NCBI RefSeq assembly: GCF_030272615.1
Contig: NC_081412.1
Location: forward strand, 478,803,657-478,867,656
Origin: Cryptomeria japonica
Taxonomy: Eukaryota > Streptophyta > Pinopsida > Cupressales > Cupressaceae
DNA: 64,000 nt
Reading direction: 5' to 3'
Position numbers and translations under genes: made by a program. A model generated the notes under the pieces. The model worked only from the letters and a program-made list of their open reading frames with translations. It searched no databases and was not told the DNA's origin. Shown in pieces: positions 11,626-23,042 of this stretch; the first letter of the stretch is position 1, and each line of letters starts with the position of its first letter.

Positions 11626-12059
11626 CAAAATCAGAAAACAAAAATAACCCATTTCTCAAACAGTCAAATTTAGAGACTAGGTCATCTTCTTGGGTCATTC
11701 AATCAAGTTATCTTCTGTCAAAACAGATTCAAGAGCTAGACACGCTAAAGGTCTCTAGTATTCATTTCCAACAAGTTTAAAGATCTAACACCTTAAAGTG
11801 CAACATCACATTTTCTTAGATAAACTGATCACTCAAACATAGTTTCTCATCAAGATTTATCATCCTTTAATCATGAAACTACAATGATTGATCAAAATAA
11901 CCTCGTTCTCTATCATAGGATATATCCTTCCTATTGGACTTGGTTCTTATCAAATCATCACCATTGCACTCGAAAACTGAATATCGAAAAACTTGCAAAC
12001 TTTTAAAACACTTAACCATCTTGTCATGTCATATCGCGCTATCACATTTACATTGACAA

Positions 12060-13232
12060 TTGATCCCTTATCAAAAACAACTTTTACACAATCAAACCTT
12101 TGAAACAGAAACAAAAACATTTGCAATAGCTGAAAATCATATCAACATGACATACCAAAGCAAAACACAAGAAGAAAACATAACAAACCAACATTTCAGA
12201 ACAATCAAACAAGTCCAAAATCAAAATCCAACCATGTTAAAACCTCACAAGGATTCAAATACATCTCAAAAGAAAGGTGGTTCTTTTATGCAACTCTTAA
12301 AGATATCCCTAAAGGATTTGGCTGAGAAAGATCAAAATCGTGCACCTATGTCTAGCAACGGCTCATCCCTCCATAAGAAAATTAACTCTCCAAAGGCATC
12401 TATTCCTACACCTCCTGAAAGCTTGCAAGAACCTTCCATAGCATCCTTACCAAACAATATACCCATCAAGCCTATTTCGGAGGATCCTATCCAAATCTCA
12501 TCTCCTTCACATCCAAGCATTGATTCCTTGCAAATTGAAGTCCTCATTCATAGAACGCTTGTTAAACGTGTCCAAATAGATGGAGGAGTTGGCTTAAACA
12601 TTTACTCTTTGAGTCTTGTTCGTGCTTTGGGTTATTCAGAAGATGTAGTTGATCCCCTGAAAAAGATCAAAATTAAAGCATATGGTGAAGAAGAACATTA
12701 CTCTAAAGGAATTTTGATGTTACCCATCAGCGTGGGACCTTTGCAAAAAGAGACAACATGCCAAGTTCTAGACTTGGGCCTGCCATACAACATACTCTTG
12801 GGGAGACCATGGATACAAAACATCCAAGGTATTCCATCAACATGCCATCAGTGCTTAAAATTTCCCTACAATGGGCAGGAAATCACAATATCAGCAGACT
12901 CAATTCCATTGCAATGTTGTAATAATCTGAAATCAGCTCAAGAGGTCATGGTTTCACATAACAAAGAGGCAACATATTCCAACACACAATCCAAAGAACA
13001 ATCATTTGCATCAATTTTGTCAAACATGGAAAAACAAATACAGCTAAGAGATCGAGGAAACGGAGAATATTCATTATCATGGAACAACAAACAAGAGCAA
13101 CTTGAAGTTGAAAGGGAAGAAGAAGATGTAGAAGTTGATATAGTTCACACGTATGTAGGACAAACGTTAGGAACCAGTCTATTTGAATCAGAATCACATG
13201 CGGCTGACATGGACTTAACCGAGGACAATTAG
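12060..13232 (+). CDS. Tat-like gag-pol, protease region (element C)
   Basis: An open frame of 390 codons; its first ATG is arbitrary and the true polyprotein would begin further upstream. The N-terminal third is polar and proline-rich. At about residues 165-265 it carries the degenerate aspartic protease block of Tat elements: VQIDGGVGLNI, followed about 70 residues later by YNILLGRPWIQ. The retroviral-type protease would process the polyprotein. The C-terminal part is acidic, with VDIVHTYVGQTLG, a motif shared with element N (DLVHGYVGQTF). No CCHC knuckle or capsid-like gag sequence is present. A TAG at 13230-13232 separates it from the rest of pol in the same frame. Confidence 0.8.
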   Translation: MIPYQKQLLHNQTFETETKTFAIAENHINMTYQSKTQEENITNQHFRTIKQVQNQNPTMLKPHKDSNTSQKKGGSFMQLLKISLKDLAEKDQNRAPMSSNGSSLHKKINSPKASIPTPPESLQEPSIASLPNNIPIKPISEDPIQISSPSHPSIDSLQIEVLIHRTLVKRVQIDGGVGLNIYSLSLVRALGYSEDVVDPLKKIKIKAYGEEEHYSKGILMLPISVGPLQKETTCQVLDLGLPYNILLGRPWIQNIQGIPSTCHQCLKFPYNGQEITISADSIPLQCCNNLKSAQEVMVSHNKEATYSNTQSKEQSFASILSNMEKQIQLRDRGNGEYSLSWNNKQEQLEVEREEEDVEVDIVHTYVGQTLGTSLFESESHAADMDLTEDN

Positions 13233-15644
13233 GAGCTACTTGCGCGAGGTCATTCTAACGAGAGTATTGTTCTAGACAAGGAAATACATACTGAAATCCT
13301 TGACATCTCTATCATGACCCCTAATATCTTTGACATAATCCAGCATGAGGATCCTTTATCCTTAATTCATCCTGAACCTATGGACTGGGAAAATGAAGGA
13401 CATACCACCATGGATACCTTTCCTAATGACCATGCCATATCTTTATATCTTAATGAAATAGAACCTACAACAACTCTCACCAAAAATTTTAGAAACGTAT
13501 CTTCAAGTCAAATGGGTGTCAAATCTCCTAGTCCCAAAAGTGAAAATAAAGAAAACAATATCAAATCTAATGCTGAAAACCATTTCTTGGCAACATTAGA
13601 CCAAAAAAGAGTAAAAATAAAGGACACATCTAACGGTAAAAACCTCCTCGAGGCACCGGAAGATGGGAGATTTGACACCTTACCTAAATGTTATCAAGAG
13701 AAGTTATTTATCCTAATAGAACCAACAAAGGCAGTTATCGTTGGCACAACTGATCTACATCCAACAACTTCTCTATCAGAACTAGAAAGGCAAAAATACT
13801 TGGAACTCTTCAAAAGGAGGCAAATCAAAAGATGGTCATATGCAGACATTTTAGGGTTGGATCCAGATCTTATAATACATCACCTGAATATCAGTCCAGG
13901 AGCAAGCATAAATAATGAAACACATCATGGATCAAGAGCAAGCATACTATGCATCACACCACAAGGTCATACAATTCTGAAAGCATACAAATTAAGCTTC
14001 GCATGCACCAACAATACAACAGAATATGAAGCTTTGGTTACAGGTATCAAAATAGTTGCGGAATGGAACATTACACAACTTTAGGTCTTTGGAGACTCTC
14101 AGCTGGTCATCAATCAAATCAATGATGACTATCAAACAAAAGATGACAAACTCATGCCTTACAAAAAGATGGTGGATGACTTCAAGAAATATTTTATTGA
14201 AATCACTTTTGAACAAATTCCAAGAAATGATAACAAAGCAGTAGATGCCATGGCAACACTTGCTTCTCTATTACAAACACAGGAAAATCAAGAGCGTTAT
14301 GAATTCCTGGTTTAAGAGTTGTTTCATTCTGCCTTTAATTGTCCTGATTCCCAAACCATCTGTCAAATTATTGGACATGATTCCTCCCGCTATGGCCAAA
14401 ATTACACATACCTGAAAGATAACATCTTACCTCCTGACTTATCGAAAAATCAAAAGAGAAATTTTATTCGCCAATCCTCCCATTATACTCTTGTCACGGA
14501 TACCCTATTTAAACGAGGTCTAGACGGTACTCTTTTAAGATGTCTCGAACAAGAAGAATCTGAGAAGGCCTTAAAGGAAGTCCATAATGGCATTTGTGGC
14601 ACTCATTCAAGTGGCCTTACCCTTTCAAAAAAACTCATACGCTTGGGCTATTATTGGTCGACTATGGAACGAGATTCTTTTCAGATAGCTAGAATGTGCA
14701 AACAATGTCAGATCCATGGGAACTTGATTCATGCACCAGCACAAGAAATTCATGCTTTGGCAACATCTTGGCTTTTCTGCCAATGGGGTCTTGATCTAGT
14801 AGGAAAAATAAATCCTTCTTCATCTAATGGTCACAAATTCATCCTTGTAGCTACAGAATATTTTACAAAATGGATTGAAGCAGTACCTCTCACAAATATC
14901 ACAAGAAAACAAATTGTTGCATTTATCTTGAATTTCATCATCTGTCATTATGGAATACCAATGATCATTATTACTGATAATGGGCGACCATTCAAGAATC
15001 TAGATGTACAAGAGCTATGTGAGAAGTTTAAGATCCAACACAAATTATCCACACCCTATTATCCACAGGGGAATGGGCAGGCAAAAGCATCTAACAAAAC
15101 TATTCTGAAAATCCTAAAAAAGACAGTGAACGATGCTGGGAAAGATTGGCATATTCAATTAAACCCTGCTCTCTAGGCCTACCGCACCAGTATCCGCACA
15201 CCAACAGGTACCACACCTTTCTCTCTTGTATATGGATCAGAAGCCATATTGCCAATCAAAGTAGAGATACCCTCTCTACGTGTATCACTAAAAGGACTTA
15301 TCCCAAATGAAGAACAACGAGTATCTAGACTGCAAGAGTTAGAACTGATCCATGAGAGAAGACAAAATGCCTTTGATCATTTAAAGATATATTAGCAAAG
15401 AATGTGCGAAAGTTATAATCACAAGGTCAAATCACGAATCTTTCAAGTTAGAGAACTAGTATTAAAGGAAAATCCATGAAATTAGTCAGATCGAGAAAAG
15501 AAGGGAAAATTTGAACCAAACTGGTTAGGTTCATTTGTGGTCACAACAGTATTTGGGTTAGGGGCATATCAGCTATCAACACAAGACGGAGATCAGCTTG
15601 AGGAACCCATCAATACCATGCATCTGAAGAAGTTTTATGTCTGA
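13233..15644 (+). pseudogene. Tat-like pol with RT deleted: second RNase H and integrase (element C)
   Basis: The frame is the same as the upstream ORF throughout. After an acidic linker (IQHEDPLSLIHPEP) and SYADILGLDPDLIIHHLNIS, where RT should start, the sequence jumps at about 13900 to the second, Tat-type RNase H (FACTNNTTEYEAL, then VFGDSQLVINQ). RT, the first RNase H and the first catalytic Asp region of the second RNase H are missing. Integrase follows: zinc-binding HNGICGTHS with CKQCQIHG, then catalytic Asp in WGLDLVGKI and in ITDNGRPF. The third catalytic residue reads Lys (GNGQAKASNK) where Glu is expected. In-frame stops lie at 14082, 14313, 15174, 15393, 15477 and 15483, with no frameshift. 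The final stop is at 15642. Confidence 0.88.
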
Positions 15645-16897
15645 AAAATCCCAAAATAGTGAAAAAGCAAAAAAATCCAAAAATAGTGAAAAAGCAGAAA
15701 AATCCAAAAACAGTATTAAAAAAAAAAAAAATCAAAAATCAAAAATGAAAAAAAGTGTAATAAAAACAGATGGTGAAAACCTGGCAAACAAGTGCTATCT
15801 GTCAGCTAGCTCTGCCATCTATTGGTTCGCGCATTTTTCCGCTTGCATTCTTTTCCATCAGCGTTGTTCATATCCATCATAAAGCCTTTGTACATACACA
15901 GGCATCCCAGGTGATTTCTCGTCATGGTTTGGATCATTGACTATATCATAATAAGGTTTGTTTCCAGGCTGGGGGCAAAATCCTGAACCTGGTTGGGGGC
16001 AAAAAGTTGCAATCATTTTGAGCTTAATCAAAGCAGGTAGAACAATAGTCAGACAACGCTTGTCAAACGAAAAACTAAGACACATCCAATGTTGAACATA
16101 AGATCACATTGTCAACCATTAACTATCACATATCAATCTAAACATGACAAAACACATATCAATGGATGATATATCTTGACTCGTGATTTTAACACTTTGG
16201 CAATAATGGATCAACTATTTTATGTTGATTTTCACTATCATGATTTCTGAGTAACTCTGGGATGTCTTTGACTAGAGGAACGAAGAAGGAACATGATATT
16301 TTTCTTGTCTAATGTCTATAAATTAATCATTAATATGTGCAAAGTTGTCTAAGGAAATGATCATCAAAGTATCATCGAAGACATTTCGGACTTGCATATA
16401 GAAATGGTTAATACTACCTGTTTTACGCAAGCAACACTCTGGTCATCTTGGTTCAATTATACCTTGATGATTGTGCTAACTTGCAATATCAAAACCCAGG
16501 AAAGTAGTGCTTAGGTCATCATGGTTCAATTATACCATTGATATTTGCACCCACTTCCCACATTTCAAAGGCTCAATGATGAAACAAAGCAATGACTTCA
16601 GGACTGGTCCGATCACTGCATTGCATTTCATTTTTGCATTTGCATTCAGCTTGCATTTCATTCTTGCATGGGATCACAAAATATCATCTTATCCAAGGCC
16701 AAATCTATCACAGGAATCATCAATGTATCATCATAGGTGTATACACAATCAGAACGATGACTCATCTCTCCAAATATTGTCGACCCAATGCAAATCTTAT
16801 GCTACCCCCTCAAATATGAACCCACATCAGCATCTAAATCTTCTTGCAACAGGATATCAACAAAATGTCAGTTCTTTATCTCATCTGATCCATTCTA

Positions 16898-17030
16898 TCA
16901 TGTCTTATACAAGATGAATCCTTCCTGGAACTAGACATTTTGATCAAGTCTTATACAGGATATATCATTCCTGAAACCAGACGCTTTGATCATCTTTGTC
17001 TTATACAGGAGGTGTCATTCCTAAAACTAG
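16898..17030 (+). repeat. Short tandem repeat in 3' UTR of C
   Basis: About three diverged copies of a unit containing GTCTTATACAGGATATATC, TTCCTG and ACCAGACGCTTTGATCA. Spacing varies between about 45 and 55 bp. Confidence 0.7.
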
Positions 17031-17404
17031 ACTAAATCTTGATCTTATCAATCTAATCAATCTTATCAATTCAATCAAGCTTTATCAATCATTACATCCA
17101 GAATCACATCATAGTGATCAAAGAACTCACACTTTCATCAATCAACGTTGCAGAAGTCAAATCATTTCTTATCGGGAAATGAATCGGATTGACTTTAAAA
17201 ATCTCTAAAAATCAAAAAATCATTAAAAATCTAAAAATCAAAAGAATTTCAACAAATTTCAAAACAAAAAGCAAAAAATCTAAATATCGAAAAAATTTCA
17301 AAAAAATCAAAAAATCGCAAAAAATTCACAAACATTCAAAAATTATCCGATTCATCTCCCGAGGGGGCATCCTCGCATTGATATCTATCAATCAGCGTCT
17401 TGGG

Positions 17405-17590
17405 CATCATATCAATATTTATCATCTCCAAGATCGAAACCGCATCATATTGAGATTTATCATCTCCAAGATTGAAACCGCATCATATCGAGATTTATCA
17501 TCTCCAAAATCGAATCAGCATCATATCGAGATTTATCATCTCCAAATCAAATCAATATCATATCGAAACCAAATCCGCATCAAATCAAGA
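17405..17590 (+). repeat. 38-bp tandem repeat in 3' UTR of C
   Basis: Roughly four and a half copies of a 38-bp unit that begins GCATCATATCGAGATTTATC and continues ATCTCCAAGATCGAAACC. The last copies are shorter and diverged. A degraded counterpart lies at 43020-43150 in element I. Confidence 0.85.
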
Positions 17591-17675
17591 TCGAATCTGC
17601 ATCTTATTGGAATCAATATCAACAACATCATCAATCAAGTTTTCTTTGAATCAACGCGTCGTCACACATCGCTTC

Positions 17676-17689
17676 AAAGAGGGGCAAAA
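17676..17689 (+). other. Polypurine tract of element C
   Basis: AAAGAGGGGCAAAA immediately precedes the 3' LTR. The same tract in reverse complement borders the LTR of element I at 42973. Confidence 0.85.
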
Positions 17690-18735
17690 TGTATACACCT
17701 AAAAATGGTCTGAAGATAGTAAATTAAATACGCAGTTATTTGATTAATCCCCCTTCCCAATTAATTGAATTCACAAGCAATTTAATTAATTTCTCTATTC
17801 ATCTACTAGTAAATAAATCTAAATGATTTATTTATATAGTTCATCTCATATCCCCCTTTTATTAATTAATTCTAAATTAATTAATGTCTCCCCATATTAG
17901 TCAATTCTTCTAATCCCTAATTAAGATTAACAAACTCAAGTTTGTTGAGATTAATTACCATTTTCCAATTATTTGAATTGCTAAATTCAAATAAGCACAT
18001 GGCTCCTAACTTTAACCACCTAACCTAACCATCCCCTAGCTTAACCTATTCAATCTAATCTTGGGTCTAACTAACCCTATCCTATCTTGCACATTCTAAC
18101 CTCCTTATCCTAACCTCCCATGGTGTGGATATTCTCTCCTTGAGACACATGTCTCCTCCCTTGGACACTTGCCCTCTCATGAGCAAGGCTCCTTGACACT
18201 TGTCACCACAGAGATGACAAGCGTCCCTTCCTTCAACCTCTTCTCCAACTTCCTCAATCTTGGCCCTTGATATCTTTAGATCAAATCTAGACCGTCGATT
18301 CCTACCACCTCAGCTTTGGCCTTGGAATTCCTATAAATATCCCTCATTTTGGAGCAATATGGATCCCATCTCATATCAATTTAGACATCATTACTATAGG
18401 CAATTTGCATTTCAATTATCTAGTAATTAGCTTTTGGATTTATCATAGCATATTAATCTAGTTTCTTAAATCATACATTTCATATCATCTCCATAGTCAA
18501 TCATGATCAAATAGCTACTCAACTCTTGAGTTGTCACTTTGGAGGTCATTGCTCCGCTGAGATCCCATCAATCCAACTCCATCAAGGTCCTCAAGAATAG
18601 AGGAAAATGGGACATTTCAAGGAAGGCTTATGGTTTGCATCTTTGATTTAGTTTTGAAATTAAGCTTTTCAATTATACTTTATTGTCTCATTATATGTGT
18701 ATATCTCTTATACTAACAACATTTTTAGCATCACA
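17690..18735 (+). repeat. 3' LTR of element C
   Basis: 1,046 bp, equal in length to the 5' LTR and differing at about 15 sites by eye. It is followed by CACCT, the right copy of the target-site duplication. Confidence 0.95.
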
Positions 18736-19435
18736 CACCTCAATAGGTTTCTTATCAACATGTGTTGATGCAAGGGATCTATTTACCAAATAGTGGGTAG
18801 TGGCTATATCTCCAGCCCAAAACTTGTGTTTGAGGCCAACACCAATAAGAATACTCCAAGCCCTCTCCATTAATGTTGTCTTCATCCTCTCAACAACTTC
18901 ATTCTGTTGAGGGGTGTATGGAGTTGTCTTATACCTCTCAACCCCATGGTCCTTACAAAACTTGTCAAAATTTGTTGAGAGAACATCACTACCATTGTTA
19001 GTCCTCAAACACTTAATCTTTCTACTAGTATAATTCTCAAAAAGAGCCTTAAACTCCTTAAACCAGCTAAAGGCTTCAAATTTACTCCTAAGAAAATAAA
19101 CAAATGTCCTTCTACTATAGTCATCAATAAAACAAAGTATATAGATTTTGAAATCGAGGGAAGATTAACAAGATTAAAAATATCAAAGTGTATCAAGTCC
19201 AACAACTTTGAAGATTTGTGAGAACTAGAGTAACATTAAACACTAGATTTTATTTAACATAAATGCAGTGTTCACATAAATTGAACTCAAGATTGGAATT
19301 GTCAAGCCTCTCAACAAGGAATTTATCTTTTAGGTTTTTGATATCCTTCTCACCAATGTGACCAAGTCTTTGGTGCCATAACATTGTCTTCTCTGTTGGG
19401 AGTTTTACTTCCAAATCATTGAGACCCTTACATAC
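18736..19435 (-). pseudogene. Ty1/copia pol relic B, part 2: pre-integrase and integrase core
   Basis: Reading leftwards from about 19435, the minus strand has the pre-integrase zinc motif (WHQRLGHIGEKD, later CEHC), a degraded HFDIF core start, then RTNNGSDVLSTNFDKFC and GVERYKTTPYTPQQNEVVERM. These hold the second Asp (here Asn in RTNNGS) and the catalytic Glu of copia integrase. WAGDIATTHYLVNRS and VDKKPIEV follow. The sequence runs into CACCT at the border of element C and continues at 6787. Several stops and frame changes are present. Confidence 0.82.
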
Positions 19436-20937
19436 TCAAAAAGTGATGAGTCCTTAGTTTTGCTATTATATTAATTATATTTTGTGCTGAAAAACTCATA
19501 ATATTTTGATTATTAGTGTGAATGGCGATATACTAAAGACTCATATATTATCTCTTTTGTGTTATGTATAGCTAATTAGGAATTAACCTAGAAATCATAA
19601 TTTTATATAATTGTTTGATTTATATGGATTGAATTAATGATCAATGAAGTTAAATTATGATATTTACATCATAATTTTTTATTATATCATTCATTTATCC
19701 AACATTCGCAGTGTATTGGGAAATGAGCTAGGCAATTAGAGTTATAAATGAAAGCATTAAATGCAGATTTAGACATCTTGGGAATGGTGATATCTTGAAA
19801 TTGGTGATTTCTGGAGAAATTCAGGAGTCTATGGAATTTGGGGACGAAATCCCTCAAGTGTGGCATTTCTCTTGCTTGTGAAAGACCAGGTTTGGGAAAT
19901 ATTTTAAAGACAAATTAGTACTGAAGAAATCGATGAATGTAGATATATGAGTTTGCCTTAGAAATCTCATCTGGGAGTTAAATCGAAGTTCTTGATAGGA
20001 CGACTTCTTATTTTTCAATGCAGAGCCTTACTGTAGATTGGTATATTTCACCTCGCGTAGTTCCTATTTGTGTTGCCTGACATAGCACTGAAAGGAGTCG
20101 TTGTGTTTTAGAGGTGGAAAGATGTCCTTCTTAGCATAGGGTTACAGTGGGAAGGAATTTAGCAGTCACAGTTAGGAGCCAAGATAAAGGACATGAATAG
20201 CTCCCTTGAGGGCGACTAGTAACCAAAATGCAGAGTGTGGAATTTAAAGTTGTTGTTCTCTTCCAATAGAAACACGACATGCATAAACCAATGCCTCTCA
20301 TGTGATTAGCAACAAGAATCGACAATGAAGTTTCTAGGTGTATTGAAAGCTGGCTGATTGAATGTGTATCTGGAATGTGGTGGTGAAGAGTGCCATGGGA
20401 CTGCGACACCAGCAAGTGAGCAGGTTCATGAACTTCAAACTTAAAATTATAATTGTTTAATTTGTATGGTTCATCCCACTGATCTATGTGAATGATTACA
20501 TTCACATGACCCTTGTTGTTAAACTATGTTATGTTGCTTATGTATTTCAGGACATGATTATTGTTATATTTCATTGAGTTGGATATTGATGTTTGAATTG
20601 AGATTCTTATGAAATGGATTCTATTTTGATGATTCATTATGATGCATTGCGTGATGCTAATCTATGTTCTAATGATATCATTTGATTATTGATGATGTGA
20701 GGTTCTATGCATTGCTTGCTTGGGGTTTAGAGTGATATCAATGATTTCATATTACTCATTCGTGAGATCCATACGATGTCACAATTTCCTATCACTAGTT
20801 GGGATTAGAGATTTATATGTATCTTTACATATACAACATATTTTGGTGTAGGATTGCAGGTACTAGACATCGACTCCACCTAGTATCACAGGTCTGAGTG
20901 TGTCTTTATAATTCCCAATGATGGTAAAAGGAGATAG
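19436..20937. other. Unassigned sequence, possibly 3' internal region of an LTR element
   Basis: No supported coding region. It ends with a purine run, GGTAAAAGGAGATAG, just before a possible LTR start at 20938, so it may be the 3' untranslated region of element D. A perfect 10-bp inverted repeat, AAATTATGAT...ATCATAATTT, lies at about 19651-19677. Confidence 0.4.
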
Positions 20938-22013
20938 TGCAAGGCCCAAATTATACCTAACCCTAGCCATTGTCCTAATTTAGGGACAATTATTTAATTT
21001 TCATTTTATCCCATCAAATTTGTCATGTGGACAATATTTGATTACCCAATTGTTAGTGATGAGTCTTGTTTAGATGTTGGCACTATTTTATAATTTGTTT
21101 GAGTGTGATGTATTTTATGTGATTATTAATATTAATTATAGTCTATGTGTTGTAAATTAAATTAATAATTAATTAATGATTATTGTGGCTTTAAATGTAA
21201 TTTTGATTTAATAAATATATTTTAATATTGGATAATATTTAATAAATGATTTATGATTTATCGTTTACTATTTATTATTTATTATTTATTATTTATTATT
21301 TATTATTTATTATTTATTATTTATTATTTATTATTTATTGTTTATTGTTTATTATTTGTTGTTTGTTATTTGTTGTTTGTTTTTTATTATTTATTATTAT
21401 TTTTTTTTGTTTATTATCTATTGTTTATTGTTTATTGTTTATTGTTTATTGTTTATTGTTTATTGTTTATCATTTATTGTTTATTGTTTATTTTTTTATT
21501 ATTAATGTGTAAGTGGATATTTTATTATTTATTTATTTATCTTTGAGGTAGAACTAATTGTCTGATCTAGTGGGGAAACTAGTTGTCTTATTTTGTGGAT
21601 AATTATATTTTAACTATTTATTTACTTATTTATTCTTTTTTTGATTATTGAGGAGTTAACTTTTATAGAATATTTGTAGTTGGTGATTTATTATTTAATA
21701 TTATTTAATTGTTTTTATGGGAATTATTAATATTTTGGAATCTATTTAATATTATTTAATATCTCTATTATTTAATTAATATTATTTATTTATTTATTTT
21801 AGGTTTAAGGTTTTTGCTTTTTTTATGCACTTTATTTAGGAAATTGTGTTTTATTTATTAGGATGGATTGAGAGGTGATTATTATGATTTTTCTTTTGAA
21901 GTTTTGGGAGAATATTTGAGGTCAGGAATTTGCAGTTTCAGATTTTCTGTGAAGCATGGTTGGAATTTCTTGAGCTTGATTTTTTTGAAGACTTGGTGGT
22001 TGGTGTAGACACA
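20938..22013 (+). repeat. Tentative LTR D, interrupted by element E
   Basis: The segment starts TGCAAGGCCCAAATT after a purine-rich tract and has the AT-rich build of an LTR. It contains the 7-bp minisatellite. Element E begins at 22014 and would have inserted in it. No partner LTR was found, so the call rests on position and the TG start only. Confidence 0.35.
21266..21496 (+). repeat. 7-bp minisatellite (TTTATTA/TTTATTG)n
   Basis: About 33 units of 7 bp. The left half is mainly TTTATTA, the right half mainly TTTATTG, with a short T-rich interruption near 21395-21415. The unit is not the plant telomere repeat TTTAGGG. Open frames here (L/Y/I-rich) are artefacts of the repeat. Confidence 0.95.
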
Positions 22014-23042
22014 TAAAATTAATTAAATTAACATTTAATTAATTATACCTCTACCACTTGATTAATTTAATTAATCATATTAGCCTATTATTCCCCCAAA
22101 TTAATTAAATTACATTAAATTAATTTTCCCCTTCCACATATATAATTAATTTATTAATTAATTATACATGTCTTTTTTATCCTAAAGTTGATTTATTTCA
22201 ATAAATCAAGCTCGCCTTTAAAGAATATTCTATTTTTATTCCTAATCCCAATTAGCTAAATTAATTTGTAATTAATTAAGCTAATTCTATTATTCCTACA
22301 AACCTATCTTTTAATTCCCCCATTAAACTAATTAAACCAAGGCCTAACCCCTATTAGTATTTATTTAAATTAAAATTACTGCACATCTACCCAAAACCCA
22401 CATGTGACCCCCTCTTGAAGGACTTGCATGCACAAGCCACTTCAACATCTCCACATCACCTTTGACCAAGGGGTTCTCACACATGTGTGAAGATTCTCTT
22501 CCCCATAGATCCACCCTAAACTTCTCTTTTAGCATGTATGTCATAAGCTCTCTCTTCCACTAGCCCTTACACCTTTCCACAAGTGTTTGCACTTGTCAAC
22601 CTCTTGGACTTCCCAAGACTTGCTTACACATGTGTGATCACATCTTCCCTTTTTCACTATGATAGTTGTTCTTCCCAAGATGTACTCACTCATGTGTGAG
22701 CACACCTTACTCTCTCTTTCAATCTAAGCCCTTGATCAACTTTTGATCTTGACCGTCATTTTCCAAGCCTCAAACTCTATATATTGAGCCCTTATCTCTT
22801 ATCAAATCATCCACTTTTTATACATCCTCATGTTGGCCTTTCATCCACTCATCATATAACTATCTGTGTGGGGGAAAAAGTGACACTAAGCAAACATGCC
22901 CTAATCTCACTTCCAACCACACACTTGTGGAATACGAAAGAGCCTAGAGGTATCACACAATTGGCTACTTCTTCTTGTGAAAGAGAGAGCCACGGGCTAC
23001 CTATTAGGATTTCTATTCCTTTGTTGTAATTGAAAGATAAAA
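22014..23042 (+). repeat. 5' LTR of Tat/Ogre-like element E, part 1
   Basis: The segment starts TGTAGACACATAAAATTAAT, similar in design to the LTR of C (TGTATACACCTAAAA). It has the same order of an AT-rich block, a CT-rich block and a TATA-like CTCTATATATTGAGCC at about 22775. The LTR continues at 24504-24749 and 38052-38094 after removal of F and G. Total length would be about 1.3 kb. Confidence 0.65.

Larger units (their letters stand above)
15645..17675 (+). other. Long 3' untranslated region of element C
   Basis: About 2 kb without a supported gene. It begins with low-complexity A-rich sequence (15650-15760). Two copies of a G-run followed by CAAAA occur at about 15970-16003, resembling internal polypurine tracts. 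The segments 16380-16690 and 17150-17675 recur in reverse complement in element I (54190-56129 and 42973-50400), which defines that element. An A-rich stretch spans 17195-17340. Confidence 0.75.
6788..18735 (+). mobile_element. Element C: complete but defective Tat-like Ty3/gypsy LTR retrotransposon
   Basis: Both LTRs are 1,046 bp, start TGTATACACC and end AGCATCACA. The 5-bp CACCT occurs immediately outside each end (6783-6787 and 18736-18740), as expected for a target-site duplication. The LTRs differ at roughly 15 positions by eye, so the insertion is among the younger ones here. The order is LTR, primer binding site, a roughly 4.2-kb repeat-rich leader, a protease-region ORF, a second (Tat-type) RNase H, integrase, a long 3' untranslated region, polypurine tract and LTR. 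No gag zinc knuckle and no RT are present, so it could move only with help in trans. It sits inside copia relic B. Confidence 0.93.

Noticed and set aside
9138-11647. Several open frames of 60-140 codons on both strands through the 21-bp arrays
   Set aside because: A 21-bp period is seven codons, so one stop-free unit stays open in that frame through the whole array. Different frames are open in different blocks and no domain is present.
17189-17713. A 174-codon basic open frame
   Set aside because: It follows A-rich low-complexity sequence and the 38-bp repeats and runs into the LTR.
21266-21496. A 7-bp unit that could be interstitial telomere repeat
   Set aside because: The unit is TTTATTA/TTTATTG and no TTTAGGG unit is seen.
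21246-21546. Two overlapping L/Y/I-rich open frames resembling a membrane protein
   Set aside because: They are translations of the 7-bp minisatellite.
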